Shown here piece after piece: positions 15,756-25,599 of a stretch of 64,000 bases of DNA (positions are counted from its first letter, which is position 1; the number at the start of each line of letters is the position of its first letter). The notes under the pieces are model-generated. The model worked only from the letters and a program-made list of their open reading frames with translations. It made no database searches and had not been told where the DNA came from. The position numbers and the translations under genes are program-made. Source of the stretch: Rhodoblastus acidophilus (GTDB lineage: Bacteria; Pseudomonadota; Alphaproteobacteria; Rhizobiales; Beijerinckiaceae); the NCBI RefSeq assembly GCF_009720655.1, contig NZ_WNKS01000001.1:434001-498000 (forward strand). Direction: 5' to 3'.

Positions 15756-18119
15756 TTATTCCGTCTCGACCGTCGCCTCGATCGGCGCGCGAAGAGTCCA
15801 GCACAGGCCGGTCTCGCGATAGTCGATCGCCACCGCGCCGCGCACCGCGCGTTCGACCATCTCGACCATCACCTTTTGCCCAAACCCCCTTCGAGACGGC
15901 GGCTCCACCCTGGGGCCGCCGGATTCCAGCCATTGCATGTGGAAGAACGCCCCGTCGTCGGCCGTCCTGGCGCTCCAGTCGATGTGAACACATCCGTCCT
16001 CGTTGCTGAGCGCGCCATATTTGGCCGCGTTGGTGGCGAGTTCGTGCAGCGCCATGCCGATGGCCTGCGCGGCGGCGGCGCCCAGCCGAAGTTTTGGGCC
16101 CGAAAACAGGATGCGGACGTCGAGCAGATCGCGAAACGGGTTGAGCTGGGCGCGGATCAGCCCCGCAATGTCCACGCCCTTCCATTCGCTGGTGATCAGC
16201 AGGTCCTGGCTGGCGGCGAGCCCGGCGATGCGGTGCGACAGGTTCGCGGCGAAATTTTTGGGGTCCGCGCCCTTGGCCGACATGACCGCGATCGATTGCA
16301 CCACGCTGAGCAGGTTTTTCGAACGGTGGTTGACCTCGCCCATCAGGAAGCGGATGTGCTCCTCGGCCAGCTTCCGCGTGGTGATGTCGTTGCGGATGGC
16401 GATGTACTGGCGGGGTTTTCCGCGATCGTCGAGGAACGGGACGATGGTGGTGTCGACCCAATAAATCTCGCCGTCCTTGGCGCGGTTTCTGATCTCGCCG
16501 CGCCACGTCCTTCCGCTGGCGATGGTCGCCCAGAGGTCGTGGAAAAAGTCCGGCGGATGAAACCCGGAATTGATCAGCGCATGGGTGCGGCCCAAAAGTT
16601 CCTCGCGGGCATATTGGGAGACCGCGCAAAACCTGTCGTTGACATAGGTGATCACGCCGCGCGGATCCGTGGTGGCGACGATGGCGTGATGGTCGAGCGC
16701 GGCCTTGAGATCGGAAATTTCCTTCAAGGCGGCCCGCTCCGCGTCCAGCGCCGTGGAAAGATGGGCGGTCTTGGCGGCGACCTCGCGGTCGAGATGGGCG
16801 TTCGACACGGCCAGACGCCGATGCATGTCGCGCAATTCGGAGAAGCGGCGGCGCGCGTCCAGGAACAGGAAAGCGGCCAGCGCCGTCACGACGGCGATGG
16901 TGAGCAAGGTGGTGAACTGGAGCTGCGTCCCGCGCCGGTCGACGGCCGCGCGGCTCGCCTCGATGCGGGTGTCCTCCAGGTTTTGCAGGGCTGAGATGGC
17001 CTGGCGCAATTTTTCCATCGTGGACTTAACGCTGTTGGCGCGCACGACCGCCGTCGCGTTCTGGCCGCCTTGCTGCATCTCCATGTCCTGGCGCAGTTCG
17101 TCGAGCTTTTCGCCGGTGAAGGCCTGCACGCGGCGCACGTGTTCCGCGACCTCCGCATCGCCCGCGGTCCAGGCGTCCAGCCGCTCCGCGGCCTCGCGCA
17201 GGTCGCGCGCGGCGGCGCCATAGGGGTCGAGATAGGCGCGATCGCCGGTCAGCAGGAAGCGGCGCGATTGCGCGGTGACGTCCTCGAGCGAACTCAGCAG
17301 CCGCGCGAGGCCTCCCACCATGTTGGTGGCCCGGCGGCCGTCGTCGAGGTCGCGCTTCTGGGCCTCGACCGCGACCAGCGAGGCCGCGACCAGCGCCGCG
17401 AGCGCGACGACGCTGACGATCGGCGCGGCGATCGTCAGCACCCCGTTGGTTTCGGACCGCTTCGCGTCCGCCAGCATGATGCCGATCGACAGCAACAGCA
17501 GGGACAGGGCGGTGCTGAGCGCCAGACCGAACAGGGCGGTCCGCGCCGAGGCGTCGACCGGCGTGAGCAGAAAAAAACCGAGCGTGGCGGTCAGCGCCAG
17601 CGCGACGCCGCCCACCGCCAGCGTCACGCGCAGGGCCACGGCGAAGCGTTCCCGCGCGCCCATCAGCGCCAGCGCGACGGCGATGGCGACGAAGCTCAGG
17701 CTGGTCGCCGCCGAGGGACGTCCGGGGAAGAGGGACGCGGGATCGTGCAGCAGCAGGGTGTCGACGCCGAGATCGCGTCCCGTGGCGTATTCGAACAGGA
17801 ACAGCGCGCCGAGCAGTCCCATGGCGACGCCGGGCGCCGCCTGCACGGGGCGAGGCGTGCCCTTGAAGGTCGCCAGCAGCAGCGACAGCGCGCCAAGCGA
17901 CAGGCCGACGGCGGTGAAGGGTTTCATCTGCGCGCCGGGCGGCAGCGCCGACTTCAGCGGGTCCAGGCCGAACACCCAGCCGAGCAGCGCGGCGGCGGCG
18001 ATGCCGAAGGCAAGGAGCGCGCAGGCGCGCGCGGCGAGACATTGCGGGCGCGCCGAGTCCGCGCGCGCCGCCGCCGGACGGGGCAGACCGTATTCATCTG
18101 GTCCAGCTTCCGTCGCCAT
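15756..18119 (-). CDS. Membrane HWE-type sensor histidine kinase with CHASE3-like and PAS domains
   Basis: A 787-residue membrane sensor. Residues about 30-235 hold a series of hydrophobic helices. Next is a CHASE3-like extracytoplasmic domain ([20 protein letters not shown], then [20 protein letters not shown]), another transmembrane helix near 400, a short coiled coil, a PAS domain ([18 protein letters not shown]) with its PAC tail, and a kinase core. The phospho-acceptor segment [19 protein letters not shown] and [16 protein letters not shown] place it in the HWE/HisKA2 group, common in alphaproteobacteria and often tied to the general stress response or light signalling. No response regulator is adjacent. 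The ATG at 18119 opens the frame; the stop lies 75 bp from the parS-like site. Confidence 0.88.
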   Translation of the reverse strand: MATEAGPDEYGLPRPAAARADSARPQCLAARACALLAFGIAAAALLGWVFGLDPLKSALPPGAQMKPFTAVGLSLGALSLLLATFKGTPRPVQAAPGVAMGLLGALFLFEYATGRDLGVDTLLLHDPASLFPGRPSAATSLSFVAIAVALALMGARERFAVALRVTLAVGGVALALTATLGFFLLTPVDASARTALFGLALSTALSLLLLSIGIMLADAKRSETNGVLTIAAPIVSVVALAALVAASLVAVEAQKRDLDDGRRATNMVGGLARLLSSLEDVTAQSRRFLLTGDRAYLDPYGAAARDLREAAERLDAWTAGDAEVAEHVRRVQAFTGEKLDELRQDMEMQQGGQNATAVVRANSVKSTMEKLRQAISALQNLEDTRIEASRAAVDRRGTQLQFTTLLTIAVVTALAAFLFLDARRRFSELRDMHRRLAVSNAHLDREVAAKTAHLSTALDAERAALKEISDLKAALDHHAIVATTDPRGVITYVNDRFCAVSQYAREELLGRTHALINSGFHPPDFFHDLWATIASGRTWRGEIRNRAKDGEIYWVDTTIVPFLDDRGKPRQYIAIRNDITTRKLAEEHIRFLMGEVNHRSKNLLSVVQSIAVMSAKGADPKNFAANLSHRIAGLAASQDLLITSEWKGVDIAGLIRAQLNPFRDLLDVRILFSGPKLRLGAAAAQAIGMALHELATNAAKYGALSNEDGCVHIDWSARTADDGAFFHMQWLESGGPRVEPPSRRGFGQKVMVEMVERAVRGAVAIDYRETGLCWTLRAPIEATVETE

Positions 18120-18284
18120 CCCTCAGCTCTCTTTTACGAGGAGTCGCTCGCGCCAGAGCGCGAGCCTCTCAAGTTTGGCAAGACTCGCCAAGTTTTTCCA
18201 GAGAGTTATGTGTATGGCGGACATGAGCGCCCGACAGGGGCGGCGTCAAGCCGCCCAGCCGGCGATGCGGACCCCGGCTCCGCC

Positions 18285-18794
18285 TCACTCCCCCTTCAGC
18301 TTCTTGTTGCACTGGCTGTAATAGCCGCCGCCCTTTTGGATCCACTTCAGTTCGCCATTGCCGCCGGTCGCCTTGTTGGCGTTGTACTGGTCGAGGCAGG
18401 TTTTCTGGATGGCCTTACCGGGTTTTTCGTTGGCGTAGGCCGGGTTGACCGCCGCGGGAAACACCGCGCCGCCGGGCGCGGGCGCGGCGGGTTTGGGCGC
18501 GGCGGCGGGTTTGGGCGCGACCGGGGCGGCCGCCGGAGGCGGGGGCGGCGGCGGCGCGGCGGCGGCTGGGGCCGGAGCCGCGGCGGGCGGCGCGTTCTGC
18601 GCCTTGATCTGCGCCGCGCATTTTGAATAATATTGCAAATAGGTGTCGCCGCCGAGCTGGTTGGCGGCCTTGGCGGCCTGGTATCGGGCGGCGCATTCCT
18701 TGGTCACGTTCTCGGCGCTCGCGGGAACGGTGAGGGCGGCGAGGGCGACGGCGCCGGCAACAAGCGGATATCCAAAAGTTTTGCGGATGGACAT
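18285..18794 (-). CDS. Secreted Ala/Pro-rich protein of unknown function
   Basis: This 169-residue protein has a clear signal peptide (FGYPLVAGAVALAALTVPASA, cleaved before ENVTKECA). The mature part contains two similar cysteine-bearing modules, CAARYQAAKAANQLGG...YYSKCAAQ and CLDQYNANKATGGNGE...YYSQCNKK. They are joined by a low-complexity Ala/Pro/Lys linker of about 60 residues. The duplicated module with two cysteines each suggests a disulfide-stabilised periplasmic domain. I do not recognise a named function. The ATG at 18794 is the natural signal-peptide start. The gene stands alone between the kinase and the cyclophilin terminator. Confidence 0.7.
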   Translation of the reverse strand: MSIRKTFGYPLVAGAVALAALTVPASAENVTKECAARYQAAKAANQLGGDTYLQYYSKCAAQIKAQNAPPAAAPAPAAAAPPPPPPPAAAPVAPKPAAAPKPAAPAPGGAVFPAAVNPAYANEKPGKAIQKTCLDQYNANKATGGNGELKWIQKGGGYYSQCNKKLKGE

Positions 18795-18951
18795 GAAGGC
18801 GTCTCCGAAAACCGGGCCGCGCCACGCGACGCCGGGCGTTGCGCAGCTTTGCCATTTTTTCGCTTGCGTCAATTGCGGTAGGTCACAAGGCGCGGGGCTG
18901 AGCCGGCGGAGTTTCGGACGGGGACGCTGAACCGGGGCTGAACGCGGCTGC

Positions 18952-18979
18952 AAAAGGAAACCGGGGCGAAACGCCCCGG
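18952..18979 (-). terminator. Rho-independent terminator of the coaD-cyclophilin operon
   Basis: CCGGGGCG, a 3 nt loop and CGCCCCGG form a perfect 8 bp GC stem at 18961-18979. Read on the minus strand it is followed by TTTCCTTTT. It begins 10 bp past the stop codon of the cytoplasmic cyclophilin gene, the expected end of the coaD-cyclophilin transcript. Confidence 0.85.
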
Positions 18980-18988
18980 TAAAAATCT

Positions 18989-19444
18989 TCAGGAAATCTT
19001 GGCCGAAATGATCTTGTCGGGGTCGCGCACGGGCTCGCCGCGCTTGATCTTGTCGACATTCTCCATGCCTTCGATCACCTCGCCCCAGACGGTATATTGC
19101 TTGTCCAGGAAGCGGGCGTTGTCAAAGCAGATGAAAAACTGAGAGTTCGCCGAATCGGGATTTTGCGCGCGCGCCATCGAGCAGGTGCCGCGCACATGCG
19201 GCGCCGCGTTGAACTCCTGCTTCAGGTCGGGATATTTCGAGCCGCCCGTGCCCGTGCCCTTGGGGCAGCCGGTCTGCGCCATGAAACCGTCGATCACGCG
19301 ATGGAAGACGATGCCGTCATAAAAACCCTCGCTCACCAGCTTTTTAATGTGAGCGACGTGATTGGGCGCCAGTTCGGGCTTCAGGCGGATCACCACCGTT
19401 CCCTTGGTGGTTTCCAGCGTCATCAGATTGCCTTCGTCGGACAT
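18989..19444 (-). CDS. ppiB: Cytoplasmic cyclophilin (peptidyl-prolyl cis-trans isomerase)
   Basis: A 151-residue single-domain cyclophilin without signal peptide, so cytoplasmic. FYDGIVFHRVIDGFMAQTGCPKGTGTGG contains the catalytic arginine and the FMAQ active-site segment; GTCSMARAQNPDSANSQFFI and DKQYTVWGEVIEGM complete the family signature. These enzymes speed proline isomerisation in folding proteins. It is the last gene of a minus-strand unit coaD, Tat cyclophilin, cyclophilin, a common alphaproteobacterial order. It lies 28 bp downstream of the exported paralogue, with a terminator straight after it. Confidence 0.95.
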   Translation of the reverse strand: MSDEGNLMTLETTKGTVVIRLKPELAPNHVAHIKKLVSEGFYDGIVFHRVIDGFMAQTGCPKGTGTGGSKYPDLKQEFNAAPHVRGTCSMARAQNPDSANSQFFICFDNARFLDKQYTVWGEVIEGMENVDKIKRGEPVRDPDKIISAKIS

Positions 19445-19472
19445 ATGCTTTCCTTTTCTACCCGAGGGGAAT

Positions 19473-20036
19473 TCACTTAACGTCGGCCGCCACCTTCATG
19501 CTGACGATCTTGTCCGGGTTCGCCGGCGGCTCGCCGCGCTTGATCTTGTCGACGAACTCCATGCCGGAGATCACCTCGCCCCACACGGTGTACTGGCCAT
19601 TGAGGAAGGGCGCCGCGGCGAAGCAGATGAAAAATTGGGAGTTCGCCGAGTTCGGCGAACTCGAACGGGCCATGCCCAGCGTGCCGCGCTTGAACGGCTC
19701 CTGGCTGAATTCGGCGGGGATGTTCGGCAGGTCGGAGCCGCCCGTGCCCGTGCCGGTGGGGTCGCCGGTCTGCGCCATGAAGCCGTCGATGACGCGATGG
19801 AACACGATGCCGTCGTAAAAACCTTTTCGCGCCAGCGCCTTGATCTGCGCGACGTGTTTCGGCGCGAGGTCCGGGCGCAGGCGGATCACCACGCGGCCGT
19901 CCTTGAGTTGCAGGTAAAGCAAGTTTTCCGGATCATCCGCCGCCCGCGCCGCGCCGGCGCCCGCCAGCGCGCCCGCAAAACCCAGGGCGATGCCGGAAAA
20001 ACGGCGGCGGTCGAGTTTGTTGCTGAAATCCGTCAT
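19473..20036 (-). CDS. Exported cyclophilin with probable Tat signal peptide
   Basis: A 187-residue cyclophilin paralogue. The N-terminus has a twin-arginine-like motif (DRRRFSGIALGFAGALAGAG) followed by ARAAD, which would send the folded enzyme to the periplasm. The mature part has the full set of cyclophilin motifs (FYDGIVFHRVIDGFMAQTGD, GTLGMARSSSPNSANSQFFI, NGQYTVWGEVISGM). It assists protein folding by proline isomerisation. The gene lies 4 bp after coaD and 28 bp before the cytoplasmic copy, so the three are almost certainly co-transcribed. Confidence 0.92.
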   Translation of the reverse strand: MTDFSNKLDRRRFSGIALGFAGALAGAGAARAADDPENLLYLQLKDGRVVIRLRPDLAPKHVAQIKALARKGFYDGIVFHRVIDGFMAQTGDPTGTGTGGSDLPNIPAEFSQEPFKRGTLGMARSSSPNSANSQFFICFAAAPFLNGQYTVWGEVISGMEFVDKIKRGEPPANPDKIVSMKVAADVK

Positions 20037-20040
20037 TTTT

Positions 20041-20553
20041 TCAGTCCTTTCGAGCGAAACAAGCGGCCTTGCGGCGCAGGGCCTCCACGACCGGCGGCGG
20101 CGCGAAGGCGGTGACGTCCCCGCCCATCAGCGCCACCTGACGCACCAAGGTGGCGGTGATGTGGCGCACGTTCAACCCGGCCGGAAGGAACACGGTCTGC
20201 ACCTCCGGCGCCATCACGCCGTTCATGCCGGCCATGGACATTTCGTAATCGAGGTCCGTGCCGTCGCGCAGGCCGCGCACGATGACGCGCGCGCCATTTT
20301 TCCGCGCGGCGTCCACCGCGAGGCCGTCAAAACTCGTCACCGCCAGTTCGCATTTTTGTGCGCGCGCGTCCTTCGCGCAGACCTCTTCCAGCAACGCGGC
20401 GCGCTCCTCGACGGAAAACAGAGGTGTCTTGCCGGGATGCGCGCCAATGGCGACCACAAGCCGGTCGCACAGGCCCATGGCCGCGCGAATCACATCGATA
20501 TGGCCGTTGGTGACGGGGTCGAACGAACCCGTGTAGAGGGCGACGCGGATCAT
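20041..20553 (-). CDS. coaD: Phosphopantetheine adenylyltransferase
   Basis: A 170-residue enzyme catalysing the fourth step of coenzyme A synthesis, the adenylation of 4'-phosphopantetheine. The start [20 protein letters not shown] contains the nucleotidyltransferase T/HxGH motif (NGHID) and the conserved Ser/Phe-Asp-Pro. [15 protein letters not shown] and the C-terminal [20 protein letters not shown] (the ISSxxVR equivalent) are also present. The length is standard. It heads the minus-strand operon with two cyclophilins. The 359 bp upstream, shared with the divergent chemotaxis operon, must hold its promoter. Confidence 0.96.
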   Translation of the reverse strand: MIRVALYTGSFDPVTNGHIDVIRAAMGLCDRLVVAIGAHPGKTPLFSVEERAALLEEVCAKDARAQKCELAVTSFDGLAVDAARKNGARVIVRGLRDGTDLDYEMSMAGMNGVMAPEVQTVFLPAGLNVRHITATLVRQVALMGGDVTAFAPPPVVEALRRKAACFARKD

Positions 20554-20707
20554 GGCGCATCGTTAGCGGAGGCGGCGCGTCCGCGCAATGCCGCGATGCG
20601 CGCCGCCAGCCCCAAGTCTTGCGGAATTTACTGAAGCCTTCGCGCCGCCGCGCTCCCGGGGCGGCAGGAATCGGCTAAGAATCTGATGTGAAAAAATAAT
20701 TGTCAGA

Positions 20708-20732
20708 AAAACCCAGAAATCGCGTGGGTTTT
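20708..20732. promoter_or_regulatory. Inverted repeat in the coaD/chemotaxis divergent region
   Basis: AAAACCCA and TGGGTTTT form a perfect 8 bp inverted repeat with a 9 nt loop in the 359 bp gap between coaD (minus) and the first chemotaxis gene (plus). It could be an operator or a leader hairpin. The rest of the gap (20554-20912) shows no gene; the start of the receptor gene is preceded by GGAG. Confidence 0.4.
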
Positions 20733-20912
20733 GCTTGTTACGAATCCATTTCGTTGCGCGAAGACTTGCGAGGTCGAACCGCGCGCACGTTTCACGCAAG
20801 TTTAGGCGTCCACGAAATTGAACCAGACCAAAATTTTCGCAATTCGCCGGCGTGGTGGAGATGTCGGCGCTGCCCTCGAAAAATTCTCCACGGACTGTAT
20901 TGGAGATCGAAC

Positions 20913-22826
20913 ATGGCGTTGGCCAAGAAGCAGAACATGTCGGCGTCCCCCCGAACGGACGCCGCCGAGACGGGGGGCCACAACCTCGCCGCCGAAGCCC
21001 AGAAACGTCGCGCGCGCACCTTCGCCCGCCACCAGAAGGCGGCGGAGCGCATCGCCTCCGCGACCGGCGAACTTTCCGCCGGCATAGCCGAGGCGACCTC
21101 GGCGGTCGAGGAGCTGCGCAAGGCGGCTGAGCAGATCGCGCAGGGCGCGGAAGAAGCCGCCGGCGGCGCCCAAGAATCGCTCAAGGCGGTGGGCCACGGC
21201 CGCTCGCTCATCCAGGGCGCCAAGGACGCCTCGGAGGCCTCGATGAGGAAGACCGAGTCCCTGCAGGCGCTGGTCGCCGATGTCGGCGCGCAGATCAAGG
21301 GCTCGATCGAGGCTGTCTCCAGGGCTGCCGATCGGCAGACCGCCTCGGTCAAGCTGATCGAGGAGCTTGACCGCCAGGCCGCCACGGTGGGCGAGGTGGT
21401 CAAGGCCGTCGCGCGGATCGCGGACCAGACCAACCTGCTGGCGCTCAACGCCGCCATCGAGGCCGCCCGCGCCGGGCAGCACGGCAAGGGGTTCGCCGTT
21501 GTCGCCGACGAGGTGCGCACCCTGGCCGAGACCAGCGAGAAATCGGCGCGCGACATTCAGGATTTGATCGCGCAGATCCAGAACGACGTGAAGGTGATCG
21601 CTGACGGCATCAACGGCGCCGCCGGCGCGGCGCGCGGCGAGGCTGAAAAGGGCCGGCAGATCGTCGAGCGCCTGGGCCAGGTGCAGAGCGACATGCAAAG
21701 CATCGTCAAGGGCAGCAGGGAGATCACCACCGCCTGCGATCAGGCCTATGTCGCCGCCAACGAGGCGCAGAAGGGCTCGGAAGTCATCGCCGCCGCGGCG
21801 GAAGAGCAGGGCGCGGCCTCCGAGGAGGCGAACAAGACCATCGCCCAGCAGTCGGCCGCGCTGAACCAGAGCGAGCAGGCGGCGCAGGAGCTGGCCGAGC
21901 TGTCGGAGGAGCTGAAGAACAGCTCGAACATCTCCAAGAGCGCCGAGGAGGTCGCCGCTGCGGCGGAAGAGCTGTCGAGCGCCATCGAGGAGATCAACCG
22001 CGCCTCCTCGCAGATCATGACGGCGCTGGAGCAGATCAGCAAGGGTGCGCAGCAGCAGGGCGCGGCGACGCAGCAATCGGCGGCGGCCATCACCCAGATC
22101 GAGAAAAGCTCCCTGGACACGCAGACCCGCGCGCAGGACGCCCTGGGCCGGGCCGAGGCCACCGCCAAGCTGATCACCGAAACCATCGGCGGCGTCAACA
22201 ATATGGTGCAGGGCGTGTTGAGCTCGGTCGAGGCGGGACGCGCCAACCGCGATCAGGTGGCGGCGCTGGAGCAGGTCAGCCGGCGCATCGACAAGATCGT
22301 GGACGCCATCAACAATGTGTCGATCCAGACCAACATGCTCGCCGTCAACGGCTCGGTCGAAGCCGCGCGCGCCGGCGAATTCGGCAAGGGGTTCGCTGTC
22401 GTCTCCACCGACATCCGCAACCTCGCCCGCGATTCCGCCGAGAACGCCGAGCGCATCAAGGACACGGTCAAGTCGATTCAGGACATGATCGGCACCGTGC
22501 GCGGCGATCTCACCGAAATCAGCGACTCCGCCGCGCTCGAGGTCGAGAAAAACCGCGCCATTTCCGCCAATCTGGAGACGATCGCGCGCGATGTCGAGGA
22601 GGTGCTGGCGGGCAACAGGGACGTGCTCGAAGGCTCCAGCGAAATCCTGCGCGTGGTGCGCGAGGTTCAGTCCGGCGTGGAGCGCATCGCCTCGGCGGCG
22701 CAACAGGCGACGAGGGCTTCCGGCGAGGCGTCCAACGCCGCGCGCGAACAGTCCAAGGGCGCCGAGCAACTCGCGGCGGCCGTGGAGGAAATCGCTTCGC
22801 TGGCCGACGAGCTTCAGGCGGCCTGA
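20913..22826 (+). CDS. Cytoplasmic methyl-accepting chemotaxis protein with two signalling tips
   Basis: This 637-residue receptor has no transmembrane helix or signal peptide and is almost wholly alpha-helical coiled coil. It contains two copies of the receptor hairpin tip that binds CheA and Che[21 protein letters not shown] near residue 170 and [20 protein letters not shown] near residue 470. The first is canonical and the second is diverged (AVNGSVEA). Between them lie Glu/Ala-rich helices likely to hold methylation sites. Cytoplasmic receptors sense internal state and are often placed by ParA-like proteins, one of which is encoded later in this cluster. The ATG at 20913 has GGAG 8 nt upstream; a longer in-frame start at 20700 would cover the promoter region. 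Confidence 0.9.
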   Translation: MALAKKQNMSASPRTDAAETGGHNLAAEAQKRRARTFARHQKAAERIASATGELSAGIAEATSAVEELRKAAEQIAQGAEEAAGGAQESLKAVGHGRSLIQGAKDASEASMRKTESLQALVADVGAQIKGSIEAVSRAADRQTASVKLIEELDRQAATVGEVVKAVARIADQTNLLALNAAIEAARAGQHGKGFAVVADEVRTLAETSEKSARDIQDLIAQIQNDVKVIADGINGAAGAARGEAEKGRQIVERLGQVQSDMQSIVKGSREITTACDQAYVAANEAQKGSEVIAAAAEEQGAASEEANKTIAQQSAALNQSEQAAQELAELSEELKNSSNISKSAEEVAAAAEELSSAIEEINRASSQIMTALEQISKGAQQQGAATQQSAAAITQIEKSSLDTQTRAQDALGRAEATAKLITETIGGVNNMVQGVLSSVEAGRANRDQVAALEQVSRRIDKIVDAINNVSIQTNMLAVNGSVEAARAGEFGKGFAVVSTDIRNLARDSAENAERIKDTVKSIQDMIGTVRGDLTEISDSAALEVEKNRAISANLETIARDVEEVLAGNRDVLEGSSEILRVVREVQSGVERIASAAQQATRASGEASNAAREQSKGAEQLAAAVEEIASLADELQAA

Positions 22827-22852
22827 CCTCCGTCCCAACCAAGGAGGTTATC

Positions 22853-24433
22853 ATGTCCGCTGTCGCAGAGGCGCTCGAAACGCTCAAGGCGGAATTCGCC
22901 CCGGAGCAAGCCGCGCGCGAAAAGAATATGGAGAGCGGCGCCGACGCCCGGCAGTTCGTGATCTTTCACGTCCAGGGCGAGCGCTTCGGCGTCTCGCTCT
23001 CGGAGGTGCAGGAGATCATCCGTGTTCCCGACGTGGTGCGCATGCCGCTCAGTCCCGCTTCGCTGGAGGGGCTGGCCAACCTGCGCGGAAACGTCCTGCC
23101 GGTGCTCAGTCTCCGCCAGGTGTTCGGCTTCCCCGCCGCCATCAACGACGATTCCACCCGCGTCGTCGTTCTCAACCACGAACGTCCGGTCGGCCTGATC
23201 GTTGACCGCATGGCCAATGTCGTCACCGTCGAGCCCGAGCGGATAGAACAGGCGTCGACCATCCGTTCCTCGATCGACGTGGATTTTGTCTCCGGGATGA
23301 TCAAGGAAATCGACGGGCGGTCGATGGTGATCATCCTGAATTCGCGAAAGATCGTCGGCAACGAGTTTTCCCGGCGGCTCGACCGCGCGGTCAACGCCGG
23401 CCAGGACGCCGCCCACCAAGCAGAACAGGGGGAGACCGCCGCCGCCGACGACGCGGAGGAGGACCAGCTCGTCAGTTTCGAGGTGGCGGGCCAGGAATAC
23501 GCCTTCCCCATCGAAACGGTGAAGGAGATCGTGCAATTGCCCGATCACATCACCGAGGTTCCCAACACGGCGGGGCACATCCTCGGCGTGATCACGCTGC
23601 GCAACAAGCTGCTGCCGCTTGTGTCGCTGCGCGCCTTCTTCGGCATGCGCCAGGGCGAAATGACGGAGGCCAACAAGGTCGTCGTCATCGCCCTGGACGA
23701 GGCGGGCGACGCCTCGGTGGGCGTGGTGATGGACTCGATCCGCGCCGTTCTGCGCGTCAAGCGCGACGAGGTCGAGGAGGTGCCGGAGCTGTTGCGCGGA
23801 CGGGGCGACAACATCTCCGGCATCTGCCGCCTCGACCAGGGGCGCCGGCTGGTGTCGGTGCTTTCCGCCGAGACCATGTTCGATCGCGCCGAAATCGAAA
23901 AGCTGCGCCATGCGGGAGACGCTGACATGAACGAGGCGGGTCAAAGCGCGACGGTCGCCTCGATCGACGCGGTGGATGAGGAGCAGTTCGTCGTGTTCCG
24001 GCTCAAGGGCGAGGAATATGGCGTGCGCATCGACGCGGTGCAGGAGATCGTGCGGGTGCCGTCGGAGCTGACGCGTATCCCCAGCACCCCCGATTTCATC
24101 GAGGGCGTGATCAACCTACGCGGCGCGGTGCTGCCGGTGGTCGACCAGCGCCGACGCTTCCGCATGGAAAGCGTCGAACGCAACGACCGCCAGCGGATCA
24201 TGGTGTTCACGCTCAACGGCGTGAAGACCGGATTCATCGTCGACTTCGTCTCCGAGGTGCGGCGCATCCCCCTGAGCGCCATCGCCCCGGCGCCGCAGCT
24301 GTCGGAAGAACAGCGGCGCATCATCCGCAAGGTCGCCAATCTCGAAAATGAGAAACGGATGATCCTGCTGCTCGACGTGGTGCAATTGCTCAACGCCGAG
24401 GAAATCAGCGACATGCGCGCCAGCATGCACTGA
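22853..24433 (+). CDS. Triple-domain CheW scaffold protein
   Basis: A 526-residue protein made of three consecutive CheW-like domains. They start at about residues 37 (FVIFHVQGERFGVSLSEVQEI), 203 (LVSFEVAGQEYAFPIETVKEI) and 373 (FVVFRLKGEEYGVRIDAVQEI), each with the family's GLxNLRGxxLPVxxLR-type strand. CheW couples receptors to the kinase CheA. A three-domain version could bridge several receptors or replace several CheW molecules in the array. The linkers are acidic and Gln/Ala-rich (DAAHQAEQGETAAADDAEED). It begins 26 bp after the receptor gene behind AAGGAGG, so the pair is one unit. No single-domain CheW gene is seen in the window. Confidence 0.93.
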   Translation: MSAVAEALETLKAEFAPEQAAREKNMESGADARQFVIFHVQGERFGVSLSEVQEIIRVPDVVRMPLSPASLEGLANLRGNVLPVLSLRQVFGFPAAINDDSTRVVVLNHERPVGLIVDRMANVVTVEPERIEQASTIRSSIDVDFVSGMIKEIDGRSMVIILNSRKIVGNEFSRRLDRAVNAGQDAAHQAEQGETAAADDAEEDQLVSFEVAGQEYAFPIETVKEIVQLPDHITEVPNTAGHILGVITLRNKLLPLVSLRAFFGMRQGEMTEANKVVVIALDEAGDASVGVVMDSIRAVLRVKRDEVEEVPELLRGRGDNISGICRLDQGRRLVSVLSAETMFDRAEIEKLRHAGDADMNEAGQSATVASIDAVDEEQFVVFRLKGEEYGVRIDAVQEIVRVPSELTRIPSTPDFIEGVINLRGAVLPVVDQRRRFRMESVERNDRQRIMVFTLNGVKTGFIVDFVSEVRRIPLSAIAPAPQLSEEQRRIIRKVANLENEKRMILLLDVVQLLNAEEISDMRASMH

Positions 24434-24440
24434 CAAAAAG

Positions 24441-24468
24441 GCCGGCCGTTCATTCAAGCGCGGCCGGC
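24441..24468 (+). terminator. Intercistronic hairpin between cheW and cheB
   Basis: GCCGGCCG and CGGCCGGC form a perfect 8 bp stem with a 12 nt loop, 7 bp after the CheW stop codon, followed by ATCCCTCTTTT. It may end part of the transcripts and lower expression of the downstream che genes, or just stabilise the upstream message. Confidence 0.45.
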
Positions 24469-24492
24469 ATCCCTCTTTTCGCCGGATGCTCC

Positions 24493-25599
24493 ATGATCAA
24501 GGTTCTTGTCGTCGACGACTCCGCGCTGATGCGCAAACATCTGACGCAATTGCTGGAATCCGCCGGCGGTTTCACCACGAGGGCGGCGCGCAACGGCGCC
24601 GAGGCGCTGGCCGCGCTGGAGGAAGCCGAGTTCGACGTCGTGACCCTCGACATCAACATGCCCGTGATGGACGGCATCACCTGCCTGTCGCGCATCATGA
24701 CCGCCAATCCCAAGCCGGTGGTGATGGTGTCGTCTCTGACGCAGGAAGGCGCGGCGGCGACCCTCGAAGCCCTCAGCCTTGGCGCGGTCGACTATGTGCA
24801 AAAGCCCGACGGCACCATCTCCCTTTCCATCGAGGTGATCGAGCGCGAACTGATTTCGAAGATCAGAGCGGCCGCGCGCGCAAGACCTCGTCGCGCGCTG
24901 GGTCTGCGCGACCGGATCGTCCAGGCGCGGGACCGGGAAGCGCCCACGCGCGCCGCCTCGCCGTCCGTCGCCTCGGGGCTTGGCGCGGGCGCTCGGGGCC
25001 TCGTGCTGGTCGGCGTCTCCACCGGCGGCCCCGGCGCGCTGGAAGACATTCTTCCGCGCCTTCCAAAAAACTTTCCGTGGCCGATCATCGTCGCCCAGCA
25101 CATGCCCGCCTCGTTCACCGGCGTGTTCGCCCGGCGGATGAACGACATTTGCGATCTCGAGGTCATCGAGGTGGCGCGGCAAACTCCGGTCGAGCCGGGC
25201 GTGGTCTATCTCGCCAAGGGCGACGCCGACCTGCTCGTCACCCGGCGCGGCGCCGGCTATTCGGCGACGCCCGTGCCGGCGAGCCGCGACCACATCTGGC
25301 ATCCGAGCGTGGAGCGCCTGGTCGAAAGCGCGCTCGACGTCGCGCCCGCCAACCGCCTGATCGGGGTGCAGCTCACGGGCATGGGCCACGACGGCGCCGC
25401 CGCCATGGCGAACGTGAAGAAGCGCGGCGGCCTCACCATCGCCCAGGACGAGGCCAGCTGTGTTGTGTTCGGCATGCCCGCCGAACTCATCGCGCGCGGC
25501 GGCGCCTCGGTCATTCTGCCATGCGACGCCATCGCCGGACAACTCAATTCATGGCTCGGCGTCGCCCGAGATCAGGGAGGACGCGTCAATGCTCGTTAA
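24493..25599 (+). CDS. cheB: Chemotaxis protein-glutamate methylesterase CheB
   Basis: This 368-residue protein combines an N-terminal receiver (phospho-acceptor Asp53 in VVTLDINMPVMDG) with a C-terminal methylesterase/deamidase domain. The catalytic triad regions are visible: serine in VGVSTGGPGAL, histidine in AQHMPASFTG and aspartate in GMGHDGAAAM. CheB removes methyl groups from receptor glutamates when phosphorylated by CheA, giving adaptation together with CheR encoded nearby. Length and domain order are standard. It overlaps the next gene by 11 bp, so the two are translationally coupled. Confidence 0.97.
   Translation: MIKVLVVDDSALMRKHLTQLLESAGGFTTRAARNGAEALAALEEAEFDVVTLDINMPVMDGITCLSRIMTANPKPVVMVSSLTQEGAAATLEALSLGAVDYVQKPDGTISLSIEVIERELISKIRAAARARPRRALGLRDRIVQARDREAPTRAASPSVASGLGAGARGLVLVGVSTGGPGALEDILPRLPKNFPWPIIVAQHMPASFTGVFARRMNDICDLEVIEVARQTPVEPGVVYLAKGDADLLVTRRGAGYSATPVPASRDHIWHPSVERLVESALDVAPANRLIGVQLTGMGHDGAAAMANVKKRGGLTIAQDEASCVVFGMPAELIARGGASVILPCDAIAGQLNSWLGVARDQGGRVNAR

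Noticed and set aside
20802-22838. Long minus-strand open frame of 678 codons opposite the first receptor gene
   Set aside because: It mirrors the receptor's GC-rich repeats; the predicted protein is Leu/Arg/Asp low complexity with no family motif, while the plus strand has full receptor motifs.
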